Positions 34,766 through 43,684 of a stretch of DNA of 64,000 nt are shown one piece after another; within the stretch, counting starts at the first letter, position 1; each line of letters opens with the position of its first letter. A model generated the notes under the pieces. It was not told the DNA's origin. It made no database searches and saw only the letters and a program-made list of their open reading frames with translations. The translations under genes were made by a program, and so were the position numbers. This DNA is from Anaerolineae bacterium (GTDB lineage: Bacteria > Chloroflexota > Anaerolineae > Aggregatilineales > J027), in contig JAJTXY010000013.1 in the NCBI GenBank assembly GCA_021463865.1, positions 1 to 64,000 of the forward strand, written 5' to 3'.

Positions 34766-35907
34766 GGATTTCCATTCGAGAGTTGGTCAAATGTCGTGTT
34801 AATCTGACTATCTTCTTGGAGTTGATGGTCAAAAAATTCGTTCATATAGACGCTGCGCCGCTGACGGAGAGCAAGCGGTGCGACAAACCGCAAATCGCGC
34901 ACATCTGCCACATCACGTCCATCGGCAGCGGCATGGGCACGGGCCGCCTCAAACATGGTAAATTCAGCACGGGTCGAGTCAATACCCAACGTGTGTACCA
35001 ACTTAATCCCCAATTCAAGGGCTTCCTCGCTGACGGTTGTTTCCTTTAACAAATCCCGCGCTAGGCCCACTTCCTCACGAATTTGTGCGGTCAGGGTGGC
35101 CCATTCCTGCAAGAAGGTACGGGGGTTTTCTCGATAGGCCCGCACTCGCTTATATATCTCAAGGCGGTCTTCCTTGCGCTCCAACCCACGCACAATCACC
35201 CGTAGACCAAAACGATCCATAATCTGAGGTCGCAAATCGCCTTCTTCAGGATTCATTGAGCCAATCAGCACAAAACGCGAACGATAGGTACCCGCCATCG
35301 CGCCACGCCGGACGGTGTAATGTCCCTGTGCGGAGGCATCCAAGATCGCGTCCACAATCTGGTCATCCAATAAATTGACCTCATCTACATACAGCAAATT
35401 TTGGTCGGCCCGTGCCAAAATTCCACGTTCCAAGCGAACCTTTTGCTGCTGAATGGCGATACGTTCATTGATGCCGCCAACCACATCTTCCAACCGGGCA
35501 TTCAAGGGGAGTTCGATGAGTTTGACCCGTTCATAGCGCACATCGGCCTCTTCTTCGTCGGATTCAGAGACAGGCACGCCGTCCTTATCCACTGGAATCA
35601 GCACTTCCGGCAAAATCCCGGTCAAGCTGCGCACACAGGTTGTTTTGCCGACCCCACGCGGCCCGATGAGCAGCACCCCACCAATGGATGGGTTAATCAG
35701 CGACAACATCAACGCAAAACGCATCTCCAACTGACCGACCATTGCAATAAACGGATAGGGGATGTCATCAGCAATGCCCAAATCTTCGGCAGGCATCCTC
35801 AGCAGCCGCCGCGCCCCCGCATCATTCAAAATTTGGAGGAGCAGCGAGCCTTCGAGATTTTGAAATTCGGGCAGCGGGCCATTGGGGTCGAGTTCGTTAT
35901 CCGACAT
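34762..35907 (-). CDS. Magnesium-chelatase subunit I-like AAA+ ATPase
   Basis: 381 aa. Walker A GPRGVGKTT (about 83-91), then KLIELPLNARLEDVVGGIN, Walker B LLYVDEVNLLDDQIVDAIL and the sensor region GSMNPEEGDLRPQIMDRFGLRV: this order is the hallmark of BchI/ChlI. The C-terminal helical lid is also present. BchI forms hexameric rings that drive metal insertion into porphyrins with BchD and BchH. Neither partner is in the window, so this may serve a different MoxR-like or chelatase role. It starts the cluster 34103-35907 and overlaps the next gene. Confidence 0.85.
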   Translation of the reverse strand: MSDNELDPNGPLPEFQNLEGSLLLQILNDAGARRLLRMPAEDLGIADDIPYPFIAMVGQLEMRFALMLSLINPSIGGVLLIGPRGVGKTTCVRSLTGILPEVLIPVDKDGVPVSESDEEEADVRYERVKLIELPLNARLEDVVGGINERIAIQQQKVRLERGILARADQNLLYVDEVNLLDDQIVDAILDASAQGHYTVRRGAMAGTYRSRFVLIGSMNPEEGDLRPQIMDRFGLRVIVRGLERKEDRLEIYKRVRAYRENPRTFLQEWATLTAQIREEVGLARDLLKETTVSEEALELGIKLVHTLGIDSTRAEFTMFEAARAHAAADGRDVADVRDLRFVAPLALRQRRSVYMNEFFDHQLQEDSQINTTFDQLSNGNP

Positions 35908-35910
35908 GGT

Positions 35911-36492
35911 TTATGCGCCGTTCCTATCTGATTTTTCAGTCTCGCTCAATCGCCCAACTTCCAATTCATGTTCCAACTGTTCTTTGCGGAACTTCTGGCG
36001 AATTTTGGCTTGTTCCATGCGAAGGGCCTGTGCCTCATTTTCGGGCTGTAAGCGAGGCACATCACGGGGACGGCCTTCTTCATCCAACGCCACATAAACC
36101 AGATAGGCGGTGTTGGTTTCAGTGACCTCCCCGGTGTAGGGATGTTCGGCTTTGACCTCGACCCGCACTTCCATTGAAGTCCGCCCAACATAAGTCAGTT
36201 CGGCGTAAATCATGACCAAATACCCGATCAAGATCGGTTTGCGAAAGGTCATGGAGTCAATTTGTACAGTGACGACGGGCGACCCGGCATGGCGCATGGC
36301 GGCTAAAGCTCCGGCTTCATCTACCCGCTTCATGATGACCCCGCCGTGTACATTGCCGAGGCCATTGGCATCTTGTGGCCCCATGAGGTCACTGAGCGTG
36401 ACGGCGGATTCCGCAGGGGTCTTGGGTTTCATCAAGCTCTGTTCCTGCGTTTTGCGTTGGACGTCATGCAGAGCATTGGCAAATTTAGGCAT
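35911..36492 (-). CDS. Acyl-CoA thioesterase, hotdog fold
   Basis: 193 aa. The hotdog signature NGLGNVHGGVIMKRVDEAGALAA is followed by VTVQIDSMTFRKPILIGYLVMI and a later ETNTAYLVYVALDEEGRPRDVP, as in YciA/BACH-type thioesterases. A helical, charged C-terminal tail of ~50 residues is extra. It would hydrolyse acyl-CoA in the cytosol. The first codon lies inside the end of the glycosyltransferase gene (8-base overlap). Confidence 0.85.
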   Translation of the reverse strand: MPKFANALHDVQRKTQEQSLMKPKTPAESAVTLSDLMGPQDANGLGNVHGGVIMKRVDEAGALAAMRHAGSPVVTVQIDSMTFRKPILIGYLVMIYAELTYVGRTSMEVRVEVKAEHPYTGEVTETNTAYLVYVALDEEGRPRDVPRLQPENEAQALRMEQAKIRQKFRKEQLEHELEVGRLSETEKSDRNGA

Positions 36493-37639
36493 GGTTAAGC
36501 ACTTTCTGATAAATCGCCTGCAATGTTTGGGCAGATTTTTCCCATGTAAACTGCTGCGCTTGTTCCAATCCGGCCAGTTTTAGGCGTTTATGGAGGTCAA
36601 CATCATCCAATAAACGACGCAGCGCATCAGCTATTGCTTCACTATTATACGGGTCAACCAATAACGCGGCATCTCCGGCAACCTCCGGCATCGAGGACAC
36701 GATTGAGGTGACGACTGGCGTTCCACATGCCATAGACTCGGCTACTGGAAAGCCGAACCCCTCATACAGTGAGGGATAGGCGGTCACCGTCGCGCCGCTG
36801 TATAAGGCAGGTACATCGGCATCATCCACAAATCCAGTAAAAAACACCCGATCTTCGAGGCCCAAACGTTTGACCGTTTCAAATATGGGGTTATCCAGCC
36901 AGCCCTTGCCCCCCGCGATCACCAGCATCACATCTTCAAAAGCCGGGCCAAGCATCGCTAGTGCTTCCATCAAGCGACCATAATTTTTGCGCGGCTGAAC
37001 CGTGCCAATCGAAAAAATGTAGCGGCGATCTTCGGGGATGTGATAACGCTGACGCACGGCATTCAATTGGGCCGGATCAACAATCGGCACATAGCGCGGA
37101 CTGACCCCACTGAGTACCACCGAAATCTTGTCTGGCGGCGTCCCATACAGTTCGATTAAATCATCTTTGGTCGCTTGGGAATCGGCAATCACATGATCTG
37201 CCCGGCGCACCGAACGCGGCACGACCTTGTCCAAATAAACTTTGAGGACAGGGGGCGCGGTTTCCGGGGTACGCACAAATGACAGGTCATGCACCGTCAA
37301 AATCGTTTTGGTGCTGGGCAGTGTTGGCGGCAGCGTAAAATCTGTCGCGTGAAACAGTGCCATCGGGCCAACAAAAGACTCTACGACTAATGGCACTTGA
37401 GCGCGATGCCAAAGTCGGGCAAACCACAGCGGGGTGATACGGGTGGGTTTCCAGGTGAAATTTGGGCCGGGGATGGGTGGGAGTTTGGATTTTTCTGCCC
37501 CGGCGACAAACAATTTATAAGGAGTTTGACGATCTAGCGCCGCCAAACCCCCAATAAGGTCACGTACAAGTCGACCAATACCCGCCCCTTGTTCATAGGC
37601 AGCAGTATAGTCAATGGCAATGGGTCGGTCACTGAGCAT
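36485..37639 (-). CDS. Glycosyltransferase family 4 (GT-B fold)
   Basis: 384 aa. The N-terminal half has HATDFTLP, ILTVHDLSFVRTPE and RRADHVIADSQATKDDL. The C-terminal donor domain has FSIGTVQPRKNYGRLMEAL and SLYEGFGFPVAESMACGTPVV, the E-x7-E motif of GT4 enzymes. It would transfer a sugar from a nucleotide sugar in glycan synthesis. It starts right after the GtrA stop and overlaps the thioesterase gene. Confidence 0.93.
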   Translation of the reverse strand: MLSDRPIAIDYTAAYEQGAGIGRLVRDLIGGLAALDRQTPYKLFVAGAEKSKLPPIPGPNFTWKPTRITPLWFARLWHRAQVPLVVESFVGPMALFHATDFTLPPTLPSTKTILTVHDLSFVRTPETAPPVLKVYLDKVVPRSVRRADHVIADSQATKDDLIELYGTPPDKISVVLSGVSPRYVPIVDPAQLNAVRQRYHIPEDRRYIFSIGTVQPRKNYGRLMEALAMLGPAFEDVMLVIAGGKGWLDNPIFETVKRLGLEDRVFFTGFVDDADVPALYSGATVTAYPSLYEGFGFPVAESMACGTPVVTSIVSSMPEVAGDAALLVDPYNSEAIADALRRLLDDVDLHKRLKLAGLEQAQQFTWEKSAQTLQAIYQKVLNHA

Positions 37640-38263
37640 TTACTCAGCCGCAAGAGAATCAGATGCGGGTTTATGATGATGCTTGTCTACGTCGTTGTAT
37701 GTCCAATAGCGGTTCATGAAGAAATTCCAGAACATCGCCACCGCGACAGCAATCGCCTGTGCGATGTTGGTGCCCAACCGATTTGCGACTGCCCTTTCGA
37801 CATCAGGATGCCCTAAGAGGCTTTCGGCAAACTGCCCCAATGGAGAATAGACCAAGCTGACAAAAATCAAGCGGGCGATGACAGCAACGGTGTTGATAAA
37901 AAAGAACTGAACCAATTGCAATCCTACATGCCGCGAACGGGAATCGGGATAAGTCCAATAGCGATTCCAAAAGAAATTGCTGGCAACCGCCGCCGTAAAT
38001 GCAATCCCGGATGCCATTGCGACATGTAACTGTTCATTTGGGCCTTCGGGATGAAGCAGGGTGTGTTGCAAAAGATTGAGCGTGCCAAAATCCACCACCG
38101 CCCCAATCGTACCGACAATGGCAAATTTCAGAAAACGTTCCACTTCTTTGGCTTTGGGGCCAAAACGCCGCGAAATGAATACGATGAACGGGTCAATAGG
38201 GGAATGAATTCGGCGAGAAATTTTGACTTCCTCCGCTGGATGAGTATTAACTGCGGTAGACAA
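37640..38263 (-). CDS. GtrA-like membrane protein
   Basis: 207 aa. Four membrane helices with the GtrA/DPMS family motifs: FLKFAIVGTIGAVVDFGTLNLL, AFTAAVASNFFWNRYWTYPDSR and the second half NFFMNRYWTYND. GtrA proteins are thought to flip polyprenyl-linked sugars or modify surface glycans. It lies between the ligase and the GT4 gene on the same strand. Confidence 0.88.
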   Translation of the reverse strand: MSTAVNTHPAEEVKISRRIHSPIDPFIVFISRRFGPKAKEVERFLKFAIVGTIGAVVDFGTLNLLQHTLLHPEGPNEQLHVAMASGIAFTAAVASNFFWNRYWTYPDSRSRHVGLQLVQFFFINTVAVIARLIFVSLVYSPLGQFAESLLGHPDVERAVANRLGTNIAQAIAVAVAMFWNFFMNRYWTYNDVDKHHHKPASDSLAAE

Positions 38264-38273
38264 TGACCAACCC

Positions 38274-39758
38274 TCAATTACTGATATGGACGATTGATTG
38301 ATTAGAACGACTCAGCAGGACTGCCAATAATCCTAGCAGTACCCCGATCACCAAAAACAGATTGTTGACATATAACTTGTCAAACAAGCTGTGAATACTC
38401 AAATGTGTCCAGATACCCATCAACCCGACGGCCATACCGCGCTCAATCGGCGTGTTGGCGTTCTGAATAGCCCTAAAGGTCAGGTGGATAACGACTGCGC
38501 CCATGACCAGATAGGCGATTAAACCGATAATGCCTGTTTCTGCCAGAAGGTTTAAATAATAATTGTGTGCGTGGCCTAAAGCAAGAGGCCAATTGACCAA
38601 CGCAAATTTTTCATAAGCCGCCTCATAATTTCCAAAACCGACTCCTAACAATGGCCGTTCCTCCGCCATGCGTATCGCGGCCTGCCAATGCGCTAAACGC
38701 TCGACTACTGCAAAATTGTCATCGTTAATCACCGCGCCGCGCATATCCCGGAAACCCGAAAAATCCTCGGTAAAGCTGGTGATACGGTCACTAATGCTGA
38801 TTGGCAGCAGTCCCGCCGACCACAATCCCACAAAAAGGCCACCTACAATAACCATTGCCAATGTGCCCTGCCAGAATTTGGGCGGGGTCAGCCAGATCAT
38901 CACAACCGCCGCCGCCGCAAAGCCGATCCACGCACCCCGACTCCATGACACTAGCAGTCCAGCCAAGATGATGCCTGCCATTACCCCATAAAGGATCACC
39001 AGCGAAACATCGGTTTTCCAGCGGGCCGATTCTTGCCGATGCTGCCATGCGCTAATCAAATACCCCCATGTCGTGCCGAGGGCCAATGGTAAAGTTAAGC
39101 CCATCAATGCCCCAAATGGATTGGGTTGCCCAAATGTGCCGAAGGCTCTGAAATAGCGATAATCTAAAATCCACAAATGAGCCGCACCGGACCCGCCGCG
39201 AAATTGATAAATGCCGATGATGGCCTGTATCACTGCTGCCAACAGCACCCCAAATACAATCCACTGCCAGCGTTTTTCGGCAAAATCCGCGACCAGATAG
39301 GCCAGCAGCGCGATTTCGGCCCATTTCACCCATTCGCTGACGCCATGCCCCAACGAATAGGCATTGGGTAGGGTCAATAACGTCGCCCCCAGAAAAACCG
39401 CCAAGCCGATATACAGGGCAATGGCACGCTGATGGGCCGATTGAACAAACGCCTCCCGATCGGTGATTTTGCGCAGTCCCCAAACCCCCACCACCATCAC
39501 CAGTGCCAATTGTCCGGGGTCGGCGGGCAGATTGAAGGTCGCCTCCGTTTCAATCAGCGTCTTGAGGGGCGCGACACACATCAACATGACCAGCGCGAGA
39601 GATGGCTCAATGAACATCAAGATGATGAGCAAGGCTACCGCGATCAAGGCGGTTGAAACAGTGAGGGGCAAGGCAGCAATCAATACCCCGCTGATAACTG
39701 CCAGCCCCAACCAGCCCCACATTGGAAAGGAGGCGCGAGTCCAATTAGCTGTTCGCAT
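38274..39758 (-). CDS. O-antigen ligase-like (WaaL/Wzy_C) membrane protein
   Basis: 494 aa from the ATG at 39758, overlapping the epimerase stop by 14 bases; the upstream ATG at 39806 would add 16 residues. About eleven hydrophobic segments. A large central extracytoplasmic loop runs from about 305 to 385. The conserved [22 protein letters not shown] followed by [16 protein letters not shown] is the Wzy_C signature. Ligases of this family attach lipid-linked glycans to an acceptor or polymerise them on the outer membrane face. Confidence 0.9.
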   Translation of the reverse strand: MRTANWTRASFPMWGWLGLAVISGVLIAALPLTVSTALIAVALLIILMFIEPSLALVMLMCVAPLKTLIETEATFNLPADPGQLALVMVVGVWGLRKITDREAFVQSAHQRAIALYIGLAVFLGATLLTLPNAYSLGHGVSEWVKWAEIALLAYLVADFAEKRWQWIVFGVLLAAVIQAIIGIYQFRGGSGAAHLWILDYRYFRAFGTFGQPNPFGALMGLTLPLALGTTWGYLISAWQHRQESARWKTDVSLVILYGVMAGIILAGLLVSWSRGAWIGFAAAAVVMIWLTPPKFWQGTLAMVIVGGLFVGLWSAGLLPISISDRITSFTEDFSGFRDMRGAVINDDNFAVVERLAHWQAAIRMAEERPLLGVGFGNYEAAYEKFALVNWPLALGHAHNYYLNLLAETGIIGLIAYLVMGAVVIHLTFRAIQNANTPIERGMAVGLMGIWTHLSIHSLFDKLYVNNLFLVIGVLLGLLAVLLSRSNQSIVHISN

Positions 39759-40695
39759 GAACTTTCTTTTGGAAAAAGGCGAAGGTTTCTTGGAGGCCCT
39801 CTTCAAATTTGATCTTTGGTTCCCAACCTAGCACCTCACGCGCACGGGTGATGTCGGGCTGCCGTACTTGTGGGTCGCCTGCAATGCGCATCTCTTTCTT
39901 GATGACGATACCACCCTTGCTACCGCTAATGCGATTGACCAATTCAGCCAGTTCTAGCATGGTCATTTCAGTGTAGGGGTTGCCGATGTTGACGGGCATG
40001 TGATAGTCGCTGTTCAATAGGCGATAGAGGCCTTCAATCAGATCGGAATAGAAACAGAAACTACGGGTCTGTGTGCCTTCGCCGTAGACAGTCAAGGGTT
40101 CGCCGTGTAGGGCCTGTGCTATGAAGTTAGGCACAACCCGACCATCATCCAATGACATACGCGGGCCATAGGTATTAAAGATACGCACGATGCGGGTTTT
40201 GACGCCATGTTCATTGTGATAGGCCATCGTCAGGGCTTCAGCAAAACGCTTGGCTTCATCATACACCCCGCGTGGGCCAATCGGGTCAACATTGCCGTTG
40301 TAGTCTTCGGTTTGAGGGTGAACCAGCGGATCGCCATAGATTTCGGAGGTCGAGGCCAACAAAAAGCGTGCGCCTTTGGCCTTTGCCACACCGAGGGCAT
40401 TATGTGTTCCCAATGCGCCGACCTTCAGGGTCTGAATGGGATATTTTAAATAACCGGGTGGGCTGGCGGGTGAGGCGAAATGCAGCACCGCGTCAATCGG
40501 GCCATCCACAAAGATATAATTCGAGACATCATGCCGGATAAATTTAAATTTCGGGTTGCCTGCAAGGTGGGCGATGTTATCTATACTACCCGTGATAAAG
40601 TTATCCAGCGCGACAACTTCGTAACCCTCTTTCAAAAAACGGTCACAGAGATGTGAGCCGAGGAAGCCAGCCCCGCCTGTAATGAGTACGCGCAA
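39745..40695 (-). CDS. UDP-glucuronate decarboxylase-like NAD-dependent epimerase
   Basis: 316 aa from the TTG at 40695, preceded by AAAAGGGG at seven bases; the longer frame up to 40755 has no better start. Rossmann motif [14 protein letters not shown] (7-20). [41 protein letters not shown] and [14 protein letters not shown] (catalytic Y-x3-K) are hallmarks of UXS. It makes UDP-xylose from UDP-glucuronate for cell-surface glycans. It is first in the polysaccharide cluster. An arnA-like or other dTDP-sugar epimerase is less likely. Confidence 0.88.
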   Translation of the reverse strand: MRVLITGGAGFLGSHLCDRFLKEGYEVVALDNFITGSIDNIAHLAGNPKFKFIRHDVSNYIFVDGPIDAVLHFASPASPPGYLKYPIQTLKVGALGTHNALGVAKAKGARFLLASTSEIYGDPLVHPQTEDYNGNVDPIGPRGVYDEAKRFAEALTMAYHNEHGVKTRIVRIFNTYGPRMSLDDGRVVPNFIAQALHGEPLTVYGEGTQTRSFCFYSDLIEGLYRLLNSDYHMPVNIGNPYTEMTMLELAELVNRISGSKGGIVIKKEMRIAGDPQVRQPDITRAREVLGWEPKIKFEEGLQETFAFFQKKVHANS

Positions 40696-40783
40696 TTTGA
40701 CGCCCCTTTTTAGATTGAAAACATCAGAAAAATCCGGCGTGGAAGTGTACCACAAAACCGAATGCCCTGCTTAATTGGAAATT

Positions 40784-41368
40784 TTAATCGTCATCGTCTC
40801 GAAACAGCACCATGCTGTCATTTGCGCCACCTTCGACGTTCTCCAGCGCGGTTATGAATTTTTTCTCAAAAATTTGATGGGTACGGTTGTCATATAGACA
40901 TACCACCACCTGCTGAAGATATTCGCGTTTTTCAAACGAATAATCAATGATCTGTTTTGCCAAAATTTCGGCGCAGTCTGCCACCGGGAAGCCAAAAACC
41001 CCGGTAGAAATCGCCGGCAGGGCGACGGAATTTAATCTATTGGCCTCGGCGAGTTCCAAAACTGACCGAAACGCGCTGGCAAGTTTGGCGTGTTCATCGC
41101 CTTCCCCCATCATAGGGCCGACAGCGTGAATCACATATTGGGCTTTAAGGTTGCCGCCGCCTGTGATGGCTGCCTTGCCCACCTCGCAGTGCCCGATGGC
41201 ATAACATTCTTCTTGGATGGATGGGCCACCTTTGCGTGCAATCGCCCCTGCCACCCCTGCGCCCAAAATGAGATAACTGTTGGCGGCATTGGTGATGGCA
41301 TCGGTATCGAGTTCGGTGATGTCGCCCTGCATTAATTTGACCTGTAATTTATTGAGGACAAATTCCAT
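40784..41368 (-). CDS. Macro-domain protein (ADP-ribose/O-acetyl-ADP-ribose binding)
   Basis: 194 aa from the ATG at 41368, with GAGGATT before it. The macro-fold motifs are VKLMQGDITELDTDAITNAANS, GAGVAGAIARKGG, CEVGKAAITGGGNLKAQYVIHAVGP and VALPAISTGVFGFPVADCAEI. These proteins bind or hydrolyse ADP-ribose linkages. The acidic C-terminus ends FRDDDD. It diverges from the TIR-domain gene; the shared intergenic region holds the promoter at 41445-41473. A link to the TIR protein (which may make ADP-ribose products) is an inference. Confidence 0.9.
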   Translation of the reverse strand: MEFVLNKLQVKLMQGDITELDTDAITNAANSYLILGAGVAGAIARKGGPSIQEECYAIGHCEVGKAAITGGGNLKAQYVIHAVGPMMGEGDEHAKLASAFRSVLELAEANRLNSVALPAISTGVFGFPVADCAEILAKQIIDYSFEKREYLQQVVVCLYDNRTHQIFEKKFITALENVEGGANDSMVLFRDDDD

Positions 41369-41444
41369 CGTATAATCCTCATGCTGGTCTATCGCTATTG
41401 TACACTCGCATTGTACCGTATCCGCATTAACATAGGAAAATCGT

Positions 41445-41473
41445 TTGCAATAAAGCCATATCGTAGGCATAAT
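41445..41473 (+). promoter_or_regulatory. Promoter of the TIR-FGE gene
   Basis: TTGCAA (41445-41450) and CATAAT (41468-41473) are 17 bases apart, 45 bases before the ATG at 41518. It lies in the divergent region with the macro-domain gene. Confidence 0.55.
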
Positions 41474-41517
41474 GTATCATATCCTACATAGAAATGTTTG
41501 TCCCCCAAAGGCTGGTT

Positions 41518-43158
41518 ATGTCGGAAAAGCAGCTCAAACTTTTTGTCAATTATCGCCAGGCGGATAACGCCGATTTTGTTCAGCATATGCGGACATGGTT
41601 CATGATTCGTTATGGGCGCGAAAACGTGTTCATGGATTTCGACACCATTCCCGAATTTGCCCGTTTTGAAGATTTCATCCGCGAAAAAGTGCGGGAGGCA
41701 GACGCGGTGGTTGCCGTCATCGGGCCACAGTGGTTAAAGCTGATGCAAGATAAAACAGCGGCGGGTAAACCGGATTATGTGCGGATTGAATTGGAAGAAG
41801 CTCTCAAACACGGCAAGGTCATTGCCCCAATTTGTATCAAAGATGCCAGTGTGCCAGATGAAACCCTAATCCCGCCAACTCTGCGTCCCATTTTTGAGCG
41901 CAACATTGCCCAATTACGCGATGGTAGCGATATTTTGGAACGCATTGACCGCATCACCCATAGTTTGGAAACCCAAATTGCTGCACAGGGTCTTGCACGA
42001 GTCGTAATTGAGCCAACAACTGAAGCCGACCCGAAAGCGGATACTTTTATCGGTGTCTATGACGCCTTTGATTATTTTTTGGAAGCCGAACAGAGCCACG
42101 ATTGGCCCAAAGCCCTCGGTTGGATCGCCAAAATCCGGGAGATGGGGGTCAATGTTCCGGTTGATTTAGGCCAGCGCGAAGCCCGTATCTTAGAAACCCT
42201 CCGTGTGGAAGAGGAAAAGCGGCGGCGGCGTGAAATGGCGGATTATCTTTATGGTTTTGCGCGGCGTATGAAAAAACGCGGCCTGCCTGCCGAAGAAATT
42301 TGGGATGTCTTGGTTCAAGTTTGGCAAGTGGAACCCGATTATGACCCCGATGGTTTAGGTGGTAAGATGGTTGCCCAAGTTGCGCCACCACCAAAAATAG
42401 ATTTTTCCAAAGCCGTGCGCGATGTCATCGGCGGCCCGTTTGAATGGATGGACATTCCCGGTGGGGTGGTCGTTTTGGAATATGGCGAATGGAAGGATAA
42501 TAAATGGGTGGTCAAAAATACCCAGAATTTCACCATCCCCGATTTTGCCATTGCCAAATATCCTGTCACCAACAAGCAGTATCAGGCGTTTATAGCTGCC
42601 AAAGATGGCTATAACAACGCCAAATGGTGGGACTATTCAGAATTTGCCCAAGCATGGCGGGATGAACATAAAACCCCTGCCGATACGACTTTTGCCGGTG
42701 ACGACTTGCCGCGCACCGACGTTTGCTGGTATGATGCAATGGCGTTTTGTCACTGGCTGGCACAGCGCACCCAACAGAAAATTACCCTGCCTACCGACCA
42801 GCAGTGGCAGCGGGCCGCGATTGGTGATACGGGCTGGCAGTATCCTTGGGGTAATGAACCACCCGACAAAGATCGGTGTAATTTTGCACAGAACGTTGGG
42901 CAGACCACCCCCGTCACCCAATATCCCAAAGGTACAAGTCCCTATGGGGTCATGGATATGAGTGGGAATGTATGGGAATGGTGTCTAACGGAATGGGGTA
43001 CGGATAGTATAAATACTAATACAAATCTCCCTCGCGTGGTGCGGGGTGGCTCGTGGTGGTATGACTATTCAGTTGTCCTTCGCGCTGCCTACCGCTCCTG
43101 GTACTATCCTGGTAGGTTCAGCTTCAGTCAGGGTTTTCGTTTGGCCCGCTCTCTTTAG
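41518..43158 (+). CDS. TIR domain / formylglycine-generating-enzyme-like (FGE-sulfatase) protein
   Basis: 546 aa from the ATG at 41518; an in-frame ATG at 41494 adds eight residues. The TIR domain (1-145) has KLFVNYRQADN, FMDFDTIPE and VRIELEEAL, with Glu 91 in the place of the NADase catalytic Glu. A charged helical linker (about 160-290) follows, then an FGE/SUMF1 C-type-lectin-like fold (about 305-546): FAIAKYPVTNKQYQAFI, WYDAMAFCHWLAQ, GNVWEWCLTEWG and the C-terminal VVRGGSW...GFRLARSL. Enzymatic FGE Cys residues are not evident. The end of the gene resembles a DGR variable region. Likely signalling or defence; exact role unknown. Confidence 0.85.
   Translation: MSEKQLKLFVNYRQADNADFVQHMRTWFMIRYGRENVFMDFDTIPEFARFEDFIREKVREADAVVAVIGPQWLKLMQDKTAAGKPDYVRIELEEALKHGKVIAPICIKDASVPDETLIPPTLRPIFERNIAQLRDGSDILERIDRITHSLETQIAAQGLARVVIEPTTEADPKADTFIGVYDAFDYFLEAEQSHDWPKALGWIAKIREMGVNVPVDLGQREARILETLRVEEEKRRRREMADYLYGFARRMKKRGLPAEEIWDVLVQVWQVEPDYDPDGLGGKMVAQVAPPPKIDFSKAVRDVIGGPFEWMDIPGGVVVLEYGEWKDNKWVVKNTQNFTIPDFAIAKYPVTNKQYQAFIAAKDGYNNAKWWDYSEFAQAWRDEHKTPADTTFAGDDLPRTDVCWYDAMAFCHWLAQRTQQKITLPTDQQWQRAAIGDTGWQYPWGNEPPDKDRCNFAQNVGQTTPVTQYPKGTSPYGVMDMSGNVWEWCLTEWGTDSINTNTNLPRVVRGGSWWYDYSVVLRAAYRSWYYPGRFSFSQGFRLARSL
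43034..43158 (+). repeat. Candidate DGR variable region (VR) at the end of the TIR-FGE gene
   Basis: The last ~40 codons run RVVRGGSW, then variable-looking codons around conserved RAA, R, P, R and GFR landmarks. Many of the codons between landmarks are NNC or NNT (TAT, GAC, TAC, TCC, TTC, AGC, AGT, GGT), as expected when AAC/AAT template codons are mutagenised at adenines. The hairpin at 43167-43189 follows. The template repeat is not in the window, so limits are approximate. Confidence 0.55.
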
Positions 43159-43166
43159 ATTGCGAC

Positions 43167-43189
43167 GCCAGATGGTTTGACCATCTGGC
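43167..43189. other. Perfect hairpin/cruciform just downstream of the candidate VR
   Basis: GCCAGATGG (43167-43175) and CCATCTGGC (43181-43189) form a 9-bp perfect stem with loop TTTGA, eight bases after the TIR-FGE stop. No T-run follows, so it is not a typical terminator. Known DGR targets carry a 7-10 bp stem with a short loop at this place. Confidence 0.65.
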
Positions 43190-43244
43190 TATATAGAAAG
43201 CCCCGTAAACGAGGCTACTGATTGAGTTATATGAATGAAGGTGT

Positions 43245-43460
43245 ATGATGCGCCAAATCATTATTCACAAAGCCGATGAGGACGAAACCGGATATTGGGC
43301 CGAATGTCCCAGTTTACCCGGCTGTTATAGTCAGGGCGAAACGATAGACGAAATCATTGCCAATATGAAAGATGCCATTCAGTTGTGGATAGACGACGCC
43401 ATTGAGCATGGCGAACCTGTCCCAGAGGATACTTTTGATATTGTGGTAATGACGGTATGA
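43245..43460 (+). CDS. hicB: HicB-family antitoxin
   Basis: 71 aa. The partial RNase-H-like HicB fold reads MRQIIIHKADEDETGYWAECPSLPGCYSQG, then TIDEIIANMKDAIQLWID, as in HicB/UPF0150 antitoxins. It lacks a separate C-terminal DNA-binding domain. It overlaps hicA by 4 bases (ATGA). It should bind and block HicA and repress the operon. Order is antitoxin first. Confidence 0.9.
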   Translation: MMRQIIIHKADEDETGYWAECPSLPGCYSQGETIDEIIANMKDAIQLWIDDAIEHGEPVPEDTFDIVVMTV

Positions 43461-43684
43461 GCAAGCTACCTGTCGTATCCGCACGTGAATGCGTAAAAGC
43501 CCTCGAACAAATTGGATTTGAGGTGTCGCGCCAAACAGGTAGTCATATCAATATGCGCCGTGATGATCCTTATTGCAAAGTAGTTGTCCCCAATCATAGT
43601 GAAATCAAAAAGGGGACACTCCGCAGCATTATCCGCGATGCAGGGCTGACGGTTGATAAGTTTATTGAACTCGTGCGAGGTTAG
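43457..43684 (+). CDS. hicA: HicA-family mRNA interferase toxin
   Basis: 75 aa. The dsRBD-like fold has SARECVKALEQIGFEVSRQTGSHINMRR with the catalytic His at residue 30 in GSH, then a Gly-Thr-Leu motif GTLRSIIRDAGLTVDKFIEL. It cleaves mRNA when free of HicB. Its 3' end overlaps the convergent gene at 43662 by 23 bases. Confidence 0.92.
   Translation: MSKLPVVSARECVKALEQIGFEVSRQTGSHINMRRDDPYCKVVVPNHSEIKKGTLRSIIRDAGLTVDKFIELVRG

Noticed and set aside
34762-35907. BchI-like ATPase as evidence of photosynthesis
   Set aside because: No bacteriochlorophyll, reaction-centre or other chelatase genes are in the window; BchI-type ATPases also occur in non-phototrophs.
43167-43189. Hairpin after the TIR-FGE gene as a simple terminator
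   Set aside because: The stem is strong but no T-run follows on either strand; its position fits a DGR cruciform better, though termination is not excluded.
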